A DNA stretch of 64,000 bases, from the NCBI GenBank assembly GCA_945860385.1, contig CAMAQD010000001.1:124001-188000 (forward strand). Direction: 5' to 3'. This DNA comes from Flavobacterium psychrophilum (GTDB lineage Bacteria; Bacteroidota; Bacteroidia; Flavobacteriales; Flavobacteriaceae). A program made the position numbers and the translations under genes. The notes under the pieces are model-generated. The model had not been told where the DNA came from and did no database searches. It was given only the letters and a program-made list of their open reading frames with translations. Shown one piece after another: positions 46,570 through 54,497 of this stretch. Position 1 is the first letter of the stretch. Every line of letters begins with the position of its first letter.

Positions 46570-47322
46570 TTACTTAGAAAGTACCACACGAAAACCTCGG
46601 CTATCATAGCGGTCGCTTGGGCGATTTCCACTACGGAAGGCAACACGACAAAACGAAGGCGAGTGGTACCAACTACCACCACGCAAAACACGATTAGATC
46701 CCGATGGTGGACCTTGAGGGTTTTTGGTTGGGCTGGTAGCATAATACGAATCGTTATACCAATCATTACACCATTCCATCACATTGCCACTCATATCATA
46801 CAATCCTAATTTGTTGGCTTTTTTGAGTCCTACTGCTTGTGCTTGATCTCCAGCGTTGGAACTGTTCCAGCCCACTTCGTCTAAAGTTTCACTACCAGCA
46901 TAAAGATTATCACTTTTTTTAATACCACCACGAGCAGCATATTCCCACTCGGCTTCAGTAGGCAGGCGGTATTTTTTGCCTGTGACTTTACTAAGCCAAT
47001 TGCAATAAGCAGAAGCATCCTTAATGTTGACATTAACAATGGGATAGTTGTCCTTTACTCCCCAGCTTGGAGTTTTTGGCATCGTTCTCCCGGTTGCTTT
47101 ACAAAATGCTTTGTATTCTGCTACGGTAATTTCATACTTGCCCATACTAAAGTCGTCAACCGTTACACTGTGTAAAGGTTTTTCATCGCTTTCAGTTCCT
47201 CCCATAGTAAATGTGCCTCCATTAACTTTTATCATCACAGGGTAATGCGCAGTGGTTTGTGCCTTGCATTCAAAAACAAAAACTGTGAGAAGTATCGCTA
47301 TGAGTAAGATTTTATTTTTCAT
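46570..47322 (-). CDS. Exported FGE-sulfatase (SUMF1-like) domain protein
   Basis: 250 residues with a signal peptide (ending FECKAQ). The formylglycine-generating-enzyme-like fold is complete: VNGGTFTMGGTESDEKPLHSV, YEITVAEYKAF, YRLPTEAEWEYAARGG, GLYDMSGNVMEWCNDWY and RVLRGGSW...FCRVAFRSGNRP. In true FGE the GGS motif is followed by two copper-binding Cys; here the first position reads His and only the second Cys is kept, so enzyme activity is doubtful. The ATG at 47322 is chosen over a GTG at 47334 because it starts the signal peptide. Confidence 0.88.
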   Translation of the reverse strand: MKNKILLIAILLTVFVFECKAQTTAHYPVMIKVNGGTFTMGGTESDEKPLHSVTVDDFSMGKYEITVAEYKAFCKATGRTMPKTPSWGVKDNYPIVNVNIKDASAYCNWLSKVTGKKYRLPTEAEWEYAARGGIKKSDNLYAGSETLDEVGWNSSNAGDQAQAVGLKKANKLGLYDMSGNVMEWCNDWYNDSYYATSPTKNPQGPPSGSNRVLRGGSWYHSPSFCRVAFRSGNRPSDRYDSRGFRVVLSK

Positions 47323-47323
47323 T

Positions 47324-48181
47324 TTACTCTCCACGTTTTAGTACTATATTGGTGTGATTATAATTCAAAATCAGGTCGTACTTTCCTGTCGCTGCATCTA
47401 TTTTCAAGGTGAACTCACTTTTCGCAAAAGCCGGAGTAGGTTTGCGGAAAAATGAAGTTTTAGAATCGGCACTTAATTCAAAGTATTTTGTCTCATCTCC
47501 AAAGCTATAAAACAACTTTTCGTTCTCTAACTTTATGTAAATTGCTTTATAATCTTTGTTGACGTATTTACCTTCGTATTTTTTAAGGATATCAGTAGAA
47601 ACCGTTATTTGTGTTTTTTTTACTCTGTAAGGAAGTGCATCTTGTGGAGTTAATTCACTGGAATGTTTCGCGTTTAGGTCGTTTTTAAGTTGATTGTAAA
47701 TCTCTTCTAGTTCTTTTGCTTTATCGGGATAGTTAGTATCGCCTTTATATCTGTTAATTTCATCGAGTGTAAAATCCAGAAGCGTCTTTCCATCGGCTGG
47801 ATCTTTTAAATTAATATTTAGACCAAAATTATTTACAACACTCTCAATAAAAACTTCAAATTCTTGACTTACACTAAATTTAAGAGCATTACCTTGACCT
47901 ACCATAAACCCAGTAGAATCACAGCCGAATTCTGAATAGAATTTCTCCCACATACAATTAACTTTTTCCTTAATCGTTTCTTTGGAATCATTTTTAATAT
48001 TGACACAAGACATTTCCCAAAATTGTTTTTTAAAATTGCTATCTTTATTTTCAACCAACGTACATATGTTCACAAATTTCCCCGCGTTTGGTCTTGGGCA
48101 ATCGCAAGGGTCAACTTGGGCGAAGGAGGTAAAGGATAATAAAAGGAGTATTTTGAAGGAAATAAATTTTTTCACTTTCAT
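47324..48181 (-). CDS. Exported hypothetical protein
   Basis: 285 residues with a signal peptide (residues 1-21, ending FTSFAQ). An N-terminal Cys-rich helical part (DPCDCPRP, NICTLVEN, MSCVNI, CMWEKFYSEFGC; residues 24-95) is followed by a region of low similarity to anything I know and a C-terminal beta domain (YEGKYVNKDYKAIYIKLENEKLFY...LNYNHTNIVLKR), which resembles the DUF3471-type small barrel of penicillin-binding-related proteins. Its stop is 1 nt before the FGE-like start. Function unknown. Confidence 0.72.
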   Translation of the reverse strand: MKVKKFISFKILLLLSFTSFAQVDPCDCPRPNAGKFVNICTLVENKDSNFKKQFWEMSCVNIKNDSKETIKEKVNCMWEKFYSEFGCDSTGFMVGQGNALKFSVSQEFEVFIESVVNNFGLNINLKDPADGKTLLDFTLDEINRYKGDTNYPDKAKELEEIYNQLKNDLNAKHSSELTPQDALPYRVKKTQITVSTDILKKYEGKYVNKDYKAIYIKLENEKLFYSFGDETKYFELSADSKTSFFRKPTPAFAKSEFTLKIDAATGKYDLILNYNHTNIVLKRGE

Positions 48182-48238
48182 TTTTTTTAATTCGTTTTAT
48201 TTCATTTTAAAAGATAGTTAGTTTGCTTTTCAATTAAT

Positions 48239-49288
48239 TTAGTTTTTTGTGCTTTTTTCAACCTCAAGCAATGTTTCACCAATTAAATTTGTAGTTATAG
48301 CATACCCCTTATACAAACCAACCATTTTTAAATTTTTATCAAGCCAAATAAAAACTGGTGCCGAGTTGTTGTCCAGTGGCGCAAATTCGTGATTACGGTC
48401 AAATAACACTATGGCATCAGTAGTATAATCTGGTGATTTAGTTGCCAATCGTACCCTTATATCGGGAAAACTTATTTCTGTTTCTGGGTTCCTGTTTACA
48501 AGGATTACATTATATTTTTTGGCTAGGTCAGCTTTTAGTATTTCATCAATTTTTTTTATGCAGGGGGGACACCAATTGTATGCCCAGGTCATTACAAGAG
48601 TGGGTTTGTCTTTAAAGTGTCTGTTCTTCTCCATATAATCAGGCAGTGCTTTTTGTGAACCATCTTCTGTATAAACTTTATAATTAGGTAAAACAGCATA
48701 TTCATTAGCGTTCTGCTTAATAAGTAAGGAGAGTTGTTTAGACTCATTTTCTGCATTTTGACTCTTATTTTCTATCACAACCTTCTCATTTTCCTTTACA
48801 ATAGCATTGAAAGCGTTTTTTATAGAACGGTAAACTTCTATGTTGTTTGCATTGTTAAAGGGGAATGAATTATAGGAACTACTAGTTTTACCCTTACTTG
48901 TTCGGGTTCCCTTAAAAATTCCTTCATACTTACTTGTACATTCTATGCCCAAAGTATTCTTAAAATAGATTGATTTTTCTACAACTTTGACATAAAGGAT
49001 ATCTTCAAATCTCATTAATACTTGTACAAAATCATCACCTTCTTTACTTTCTCTTTTTTCGTGAATTTTTAAATATTCATCAGTTATTTCATAATCAAAA
49101 TAATTATTGTCATTAGTGAATGATTTGCCATCATAAGAATATCTACAATTTACTGCAGTTTTTACAAAATTGGCTGCCAGTGTTTCTTTCAAAAATTCTA
49201 AGGCTTCTTTTTTTGAAGTAAATGTTTTTTGAGCATTTAGGGTAATTGTTGTTGCCATTAAAAGGCAAATTGTGAGTAGTTTTTTCAT
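48239..49288 (-). CDS. Exported thioredoxin-like (TlpA/ResA-type) protein
   Basis: 349 residues with a signal peptide KLLTICLLMATTITLNAQK. Residues about 20-160 form a domain of unknown type (GIECTSKYEGIFKGT). The C-terminal thioredoxin fold (about 215-345) holds the redox motif WCPPC in TWAYNWCPPCIKKIDEIL. A periplasmic thiol-disulfide role is likely. Its signal peptide and the DNA around its start are nearly the same as in two other cluster genes (441- and 359-residue products). Confidence 0.85.
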   Translation of the reverse strand: MKKLLTICLLMATTITLNAQKTFTSKKEALEFLKETLAANFVKTAVNCRYSYDGKSFTNDNNYFDYEITDEYLKIHEKRESKEGDDFVQVLMRFEDILYVKVVEKSIYFKNTLGIECTSKYEGIFKGTRTSKGKTSSSYNSFPFNNANNIEVYRSIKNAFNAIVKENEKVVIENKSQNAENESKQLSLLIKQNANEYAVLPNYKVYTEDGSQKALPDYMEKNRHFKDKPTLVMTWAYNWCPPCIKKIDEILKADLAKKYNVILVNRNPETEISFPDIRVRLATKSPDYTTDAIVLFDRNHEFAPLDNNSAPVFIWLDKNLKMVGLYKGYAITTNLIGETLLEVEKSTKN

Positions 49289-49335
49289 AGTATTTAATTT
49301 TTACGATTTAGTATTGTTTACTTTAAGGATATTAA

Positions 49336-50661
49336 CTACTTACAATATATTTTTATTTTCTCTTCGGCATCAGGAAATTTATCTTTTGCTTTATATAAAT
49401 CCAAGCAGCCGGCATCCATTTGTTTTAAATTTATTTTGGATAAGCCTCTGTAATAAAGTCCTTCTTGAAGTTTAGGATTGCCTAAACTTGACTCAATAAT
49501 CAAACTATAATCATCAATCGCTTCTTTATAATTTCCTAGGAAATAGTTAGCTTTTCCTCTATAAAAGTAAGCGTCACAATCACATTTTGACCCTATTTTA
49601 TGCGGATTTTTTTTGATAAAGGCATCAAATTCTATAATTGCATTTTTATATTCTTTCTTTTCTAAAAGGTCAACCCCTTTTCGTAATTCTGGGAGAATAA
49701 AATTTCCAAAATCAAAATAATCATCATAATAATCATAATCACCTTCAATTATTTTAGTATTTTTAGTTTCAATTTCTTTTCCTTCAACATCATAAAGTTT
49801 CTTTGATATTAATACTCCATTATCGTTAAAAGATTGCCATTCCCCAGTTTCTTTTCCATTAGTATAGTTTCCAATAGAGCTTAAATGGCCACTTTTGGAA
49901 TAGTATTTATATGTACCATTTTGAATATCATCTTTATAGTTTCTAACTTGTTGTAAGTTCCCATTTTCGGAATACATTTTCTCTTCTCCATTTAGTTTTC
50001 CATCAATATAATTCCTATTAGATTCTAATTTCCCATTTTCGCGATAGAATTTCCATTCGCCACTTCCTTTTCCATTAGTAAAGTTTCCAACAGATTTTAA
50101 CTGCCCGTTTTCGTGATAGAATTTCAATTCACCACTTCCTTTTCCATCAGTATAGTTTCCAACAGATTTTAACTGCCCATTATTATAATATTCTTTTCGT
50201 TCTTGTGCAATTTCTTTTCCATTAACATCATACAATTTCTTGCCTATTAATTCTCCATTTTCGTTATAGAACTTCCATTCTCCTGTGCTTATATTATCAA
50301 TATAATTTCCAATTTGACTTAATTGGCCATTTTCTTGATAGTTTTTCCATTCACCATTTCCCTTGCCATCAATATAATTTGCAATTTGTTTTAGTTGTCC
50401 ATTTTCGTGATAGAATTTCCATTCACCATTTGTTTTTCCATTGATAAATTTCCCAATTTGGCTTAATTTCCCATTTTCGTGATAGTATTTCCATTCGCCT
50501 ACTTGTTTTTGATCAGTAAAATTTCCAATTGTTTTTAACTGCCCATTATCGTAATATTCTTTTTGTTCTTGAGCCTTTACAGCAAATGACACCGCCAGTA
50601 TAAGGCAAATTGTGAGTAGTTTTTTAAAATTTGTAAATTTTTGGGTTAGTTGTTGTTTCAT
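49336..50661 (-). CDS. Exported MORN-repeat (YwqK-like) protein with TPR tail
   Basis: 441 residues. An internal signal peptide (KKLLTICLILAVSFAVKAQ, residues 13-31) is followed by about twelve tandem repeats of roughly 23 residues of the form NGxLKxIGNxxxGKxxGEWKxYxE (residues 33-300). These are MORN-type repeats of the YwqK class. The C-terminal 110 residues hold TPR-like helices (YKNAIIEFDAFIKKNP, YFLGNYKEAIDDYSLII) and a Cys pair (KCDCD). Databases often label such proteins 'antitoxin'; no toxin gene is seen here. Repeats are similar at the DNA level too. Confidence 0.85.
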   Translation of the reverse strand: MKQQLTQKFTNFKKLLTICLILAVSFAVKAQEQKEYYDNGQLKTIGNFTDQKQVGEWKYYHENGKLSQIGKFINGKTNGEWKFYHENGQLKQIANYIDGKGNGEWKNYQENGQLSQIGNYIDNISTGEWKFYNENGELIGKKLYDVNGKEIAQERKEYYNNGQLKSVGNYTDGKGSGELKFYHENGQLKSVGNFTNGKGSGEWKFYRENGKLESNRNYIDGKLNGEEKMYSENGNLQQVRNYKDDIQNGTYKYYSKSGHLSSIGNYTNGKETGEWQSFNDNGVLISKKLYDVEGKEIETKNTKIIEGDYDYYDDYFDFGNFILPELRKGVDLLEKKEYKNAIIEFDAFIKKNPHKIGSKCDCDAYFYRGKANYFLGNYKEAIDDYSLIIESSLGNPKLQEGLYYRGLSKINLKQMDAGCLDLYKAKDKFPDAEEKIKIYCK

Positions 50662-50729
50662 TTTAGTAATATTTTTAAGGTATTATTTTTTGTTCTCCAC
50701 CTTGCTGAGTCAAGATTCAATGCTCTGTT

Positions 50730-51809
50730 TTAATTTACCACTTTACCTTCCTTATCAAATTTGAATATTTGTCCACTTCCATCTACAGCTGTAAAAATTC
50801 CCGATTTTAAATTTATTTTATTATATCTGCCTTCAATAATCTCTTCGCCTGCCCTGTTTAGAATTCCTTTATGGGCTAATGGGTCTGAAAAAATTATAAA
50901 ATCTGGTGAAAACTTTTTTAAATTTGAATATTTTTTGTCTGTCATCTCTTTTCCTGTTCTATCAATAAAAGTATATTGACCATTTAAAGAATAACCCGCA
51001 CATTTCACAATAGCATAGCCATTTTTAAAATCTTCAACCAATTCATATTTAATTTCAGTTATTAATTTGCCAGTATTATTAATATATCCGTAACGGTTAT
51101 TAATTTTAACTATCGCAAACCCTTCTATAAAGTCCTTAATGATATCATAAGAAGCAGGTTCCATCACTTCCTTTCCTGTTTTGTCTAAAAAGGTCCACTT
51201 TCCATTTAATGCAACGATGCCAAATCCATCAGAAAAAATCTGAGCCAAATCATATTTTATATTTCCAATTACTTCTCCTTTTTTGTCTATAAATCCCCAT
51301 TTGTCATTTAGCTGCACAGCTGCATAGCCTTCATTAAACGGATATGCTTTTTGATAGTTAAAGGGAATTACAATTTCACTATTTTTATCAATGAAGCCCC
51401 ATTTACCCTTTACAAAAACCGCTGCTGTACTTTCACTAAAAACTAATGCGTCTTCATATATAAAATCAATAATGGTATTGCCAGTCTTATCAATAAATCC
51501 ATATTTGTCTTTCTTAAATGCAACTCTGGCAAGACCATCAAAAAATTTTGTGGCATATTTATATTGCAGCTTAATAACTTCATTGCCCAGAAGATCAATA
51601 AAGCCCCAATTATCATTTTTTGCGACAAGAATAAGTCCTTCAGAAACACCATCCCACTCATCATACTTAGTAGGCTCTATAATTGTTTCTCCTTTCGCAT
51701 TTTTAAAACCTATTAAACCTGTATTGTCGTTTTTAAAAGCCTCTACTTTTTGAGCATTTACAATAAATGTAGCTGTTATTAAAAAGCAAATTGTGATTAG
51801 TTTTTTCAT
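50730..51809 (-). CDS. Exported WG-repeat protein
   Basis: 359 residues with a signal peptide KLITICFLITATFIVNAQK nearly the same as in the genes at 48239 and 49336. The body is an array of about eight WG repeats of roughly 40-45 residues with the core WGFIDKxGxxVI (GFIDKTGNTII, WGFIDKNSEIVIPF, WGFIDKKGEVIGNI, YGYINNTGKLI). WG repeats form beta-rich, propeller- or solenoid-like folds thought to bind partners. Location in the periplasm or cell surface is expected. Confidence 0.87.
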   Translation of the reverse strand: MKKLITICFLITATFIVNAQKVEAFKNDNTGLIGFKNAKGETIIEPTKYDEWDGVSEGLILVAKNDNWGFIDLLGNEVIKLQYKYATKFFDGLARVAFKKDKYGFIDKTGNTIIDFIYEDALVFSESTAAVFVKGKWGFIDKNSEIVIPFNYQKAYPFNEGYAAVQLNDKWGFIDKKGEVIGNIKYDLAQIFSDGFGIVALNGKWTFLDKTGKEVMEPASYDIIKDFIEGFAIVKINNRYGYINNTGKLITEIKYELVEDFKNGYAIVKCAGYSLNGQYTFIDRTGKEMTDKKYSNLKKFSPDFIIFSDPLAHKGILNRAGEEIIEGRYNKINLKSGIFTAVDGSGQIFKFDKEGKVVN

Positions 51810-51883
51810 AATTATTAATCTAAGGGTTTAATTTATTTATAATTTTTATTTGTTGGTGTTTTTTGAGAATATAATTCTTGAAA

Positions 51884-52318
51884 TCACATACCACTAATAG
51901 CTTTTCGTTCATATACAGATATGGGTTTAACAGAACGATTCTTTTCATATAAAATAATGTCTTGTTCCATTTTTTTTCTACAACCTTCAATTGTTAAGGC
52001 AATAAACGCTTTAAATCCTGTTGGAGCACAATTAAACACAGAACGCGTTTTAAATTCACAAATGATAACGCAGTCTTTTTCTGATACAAAATCGGAATAA
52101 GGATTATAGCCAATATGTTCTTCATAAAATTCCTTTTTACGCAACTCGTATGCTGCTTTGTTATTAATTTCTTCACGAACTAATATCCTGTCTGAACAAT
52201 CCGCTTTTGCAGACTTGTAATGCCCTATAAAAAGGCAAGGCTTTGTTTCTTGCGCAAAAATGTTAAAGCACAAAAACAAAATCGGAATACAAATTAGTTT
52301 ATTCATATTTATTTTCAT
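51884..52318 (-). CDS. Exported hypothetical protein
   Basis: 145 residues from the ATG at 52318 (MKINMNKLICIP; an ATG at 52306 is the alternative), with a signal peptide ending NIFAQ. The mature part contains five or more Cys (KPCLFIGHY, ADCSDRIL, KDCVIICEF, FNCAPTG, EGCRKK), which suggests disulfides. The open frame reaches 52381, but the extra residues come from the remnant of a propeller gene (52327-52421) read in another frame, so they are not part of this gene. Function unknown. Confidence 0.68.
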   Translation of the reverse strand: MKINMNKLICIPILFLCFNIFAQETKPCLFIGHYKSAKADCSDRILVREEINNKAAYELRKKEFYEEHIGYNPYSDFVSEKDCVIICEFKTRSVFNCAPTGFKAFIALTIEGCRKKMEQDIILYEKNRSVKPISVYERKAISGM

Positions 52319-52326
52319 TTTAAAAG

Positions 52327-52421
52327 TTACTGATCCATTGTTAACCCGCCTAACTCTCCATGGTTGTTTGAGATCAGCCACACTTTGTTTTCTTCCAAAA
52401 TAACCTAATGTGGCTACTACA
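52327..52421 (-). pseudogene. 3' remnant of a paralog of the propeller gene at 53124
   Basis: The minus strand reads PH, a stop, then VILEENKVWLIS followed by NNHGELGGLTMDQ and a stop. This aligns with the last residues of the 53124-54182 product (PHQVILDGNNLWLISENDG, then QLVGLKLD). Nucleotide similarity is also plain. About 30 codons are left, with CAA changed to TAG at one position. Confidence 0.75.
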
Positions 52422-52506
52422 GCATACTAAAAGAATTAAATTTTAAGTCAACCTATTTTAAGACGATAGATTTTTATAGGTTTTATATTTAAATCATCCT
52501 ATTCCA

Positions 52507-53106
52507 TTAATCCATTTTAAATAAATCCGAATATTTATTTTCGAAAAACATAAGGTTAAAAGACCCCATACTTGTATCTTGAAAAATTCTTACTTCATTA
52601 TTTTGATTGGGTTTGTTATAAAAATAGGTTGATTCTGTCCATTTACTTCCCATCCCGCTATGTTCTTCTGTTTTTTCATCAGTTAATTCGAATCCTGTTG
52701 CTTTAAGTTGTTTCTTGATTTCGTTTAGATCCTTTTCAATATTTATATTTTTTTCATCTGAATACTCATATGGAACCATTAACATTACCACTTTATTTCC
52801 TTTAAATCCAATTGTATACGGGTTTTCATTTTCAGGGCTTTTAGAGTTAGCTCTAACAAAATTGTACGCTTCAATTCCGCTTTTTTCATCTTTTCCATTA
52901 TTATATAACACCAAGCCATTATTCTTTACTATTTTTTTTGCATTTTCCAAACTTTCTCCTATCAGAGAATAAATTGTTTTCCATGTTCTTGCACCTTCAT
53001 AGAATGAGCCTTCGTGGGCCACTACACTATTTTGCCAAAAGGAAACTGTTAAAAAGAGTACAATACTAAATCTACTTGATAATCCTGAGTTTTGTTTTTT
53101 CATCAT
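52507..53106 (-). CDS. Exported hypothetical protein
   Basis: 199 residues with a signal peptide (residues about 1-30, ending QNSVVAH). A helical part with SLIGESLENAKKIVKNNGLVLY is followed by beta strands (PYTIGFKGNKVVMLMVPY) and a final NEVRIFQDTSMGSFNLMFFENKYSDLF. No family recognised. It starts 17 nt after the propeller gene and is probably cotranscribed with it. Confidence 0.7.
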   Translation of the reverse strand: MMKKQNSGLSSRFSIVLFLTVSFWQNSVVAHEGSFYEGARTWKTIYSLIGESLENAKKIVKNNGLVLYNNGKDEKSGIEAYNFVRANSKSPENENPYTIGFKGNKVVMLMVPYEYSDEKNINIEKDLNEIKKQLKATGFELTDEKTEEHSGMGSKWTESTYFYNKPNQNNEVRIFQDTSMGSFNLMFFENKYSDLFKMD

Positions 53107-53123
53107 TATTTTGTTTTTAGTTA

Positions 53124-54182
53124 TTAATCTAGTTTCAACCCCACCAACTGGCCATCATTTTCAGAAATCAACCACAAGTTGTTTCCGTCCAAAATAACTT
53201 GATGGGGTCTCCAGGGTGATACATCAATCGTTTTCAGGGTTTTGTAATTTATGTAATCATAAACTACCACCAGGTTTTTATAGCAAAACCAGATGGTATT
53301 GTCGTCTATTTTTAGAATTTCACGATAGCCATTTATAGCCTTTTCCGGAAGGGTCACCATTTCGTCCACATTGATCTCTTTGCCAATTTCAAGGTTGTCT
53401 TTTAAAATCATCAATTTAGAGTCGCCCAATAAAAAGGTATACTTATTATTTGAATCCACTTTTAGATTTTCATCATCTCCAAAATACTCTAGTAAAAAGG
53501 ACTGTGCAATGCCTTTGTTATCGTGGGTTCGATGTCTATAGTTTTGTACACACTTTATGTCTTCCACAAACAAATTGGATTTTGATTTACAGGTTGTATC
53601 AATCATTTTACCGTTATAGTCTAATTCGAACCAGTTGTCCTCTTCGGCATTGGCAATGATTTTGTCTTTTAAATAATAAGGTTGCCGGTCTACGCCGTGG
53701 GCAATGAATTTCCCCCAAATCACACTGTTTTTTTTCAAATCATAAGCAATGACAGCTCCGCCAATTCCACCATCAATGGCTGTGCAATACATGACGTTTT
53801 CCTTGAAAATGGGCTTGGTGTTTATGGATTGAATGACAAGGGTTTGAATCGTGTCGCCGGTCTTGGAATTAAGTTGTACGCATTTGTCACCCTCTTCACT
53901 GGAATACTTGCTTACTATTAGATTGTTTTGATAGGGTATCGGGGATTTATTCGTTTTACTAGCAAGATCGTAAGACCAATTTAAAACTCCTGTTTTCTTG
54001 TCGTAAGCATGAACATAATAATCATTGGCATTGAAATAGACTTGAGAGCTATCGATACTAAAGGAAGAATAGAATTTGTTTAATTGGCTTTCGGAAAAAA
54101 TAATTTTCGAGTTGAAAAACTCGGTTTGAGCATAGGTAGCTACACTAAAGACCAATAGAATAAAAGTTGAAAATTTAGTCAT
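53124..54182 (-). CDS. Exported PQQ-like beta-propeller protein
   Basis: 352 residues with a signal peptide (residues 1-18, ending VATYAQ). Repeating blade units of the PQQ/quinoprotein kind are visible: VHAYDKKTGVLNWSYDLASK, CVQLNSKTGDTIQTLVI, VIAYDLKKNSVIWGKFI, VVYDYINYKTLKTIDVSP, VILDGNNLWLISEN. No quinone- or metal-binding residues can be named, so it is probably a binding propeller. First gene of the minus-strand run; a fragment of a second copy lies 700 nt downstream (52327-52421). Confidence 0.82.
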   Translation of the reverse strand: MTKFSTFILLVFSVATYAQTEFFNSKIIFSESQLNKFYSSFSIDSSQVYFNANDYYVHAYDKKTGVLNWSYDLASKTNKSPIPYQNNLIVSKYSSEEGDKCVQLNSKTGDTIQTLVIQSINTKPIFKENVMYCTAIDGGIGGAVIAYDLKKNSVIWGKFIAHGVDRQPYYLKDKIIANAEEDNWFELDYNGKMIDTTCKSKSNLFVEDIKCVQNYRHRTHDNKGIAQSFLLEYFGDDENLKVDSNNKYTFLLGDSKLMILKDNLEIGKEINVDEMVTLPEKAINGYREILKIDDNTIWFCYKNLVVVYDYINYKTLKTIDVSPWRPHQVILDGNNLWLISENDGQLVGLKLD

Positions 54183-54497
54183 ATTTTATTCTTTTTTTTG
54201 GATACTTATTGGTAAAAATATACAAAAAATGTTAAAAACAAAATAAAAGCGTTTTCGGGTGGGGAGTTGTTATGGGTTGTGGGTATTGGGACGCGGATTA
54301 TGCGGATTGGAGCGGTTTTGGCCACAGACTGCACAGATTTGCACAGATTTTTTTGTTGTGAGGTGTGATTTGCGGGACAAGGATGCTCGGATGTGTATGT
54401 ACAAACCGCGTTGAAAACGCTACGATTTGACTGTTACTTTAAGTAGGTACTCGATGCAGACGAGCAGCAGAGGGGGTTGTTGTGCGTTCGTTATTTT
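54183..54497. other. Gene-free stretch with repeat sequence
   Basis: Contains a GGGACGCGGATTATGCGGAT run (about 54288-54310), a doubled GCACAGATTT (54333-54350), and REP-like copy 6. No gene seen. Confidence 0.65.
54408..54464 (+). repeat. REP-like two-hairpin element, copy 6
   Basis: GCGTT-GAA-AACGC (54408-54420) and CTCGAT-GCA-GACGAG (54450-54464, one mismatch). Confidence 0.75.

Noticed and set aside
49336..50661. A toxin-antitoxin module (YwqK 'antitoxin' label)
   Set aside because: The protein is an exported MORN-repeat protein and no toxin gene is next to it; the usual label does not describe a proven function here.
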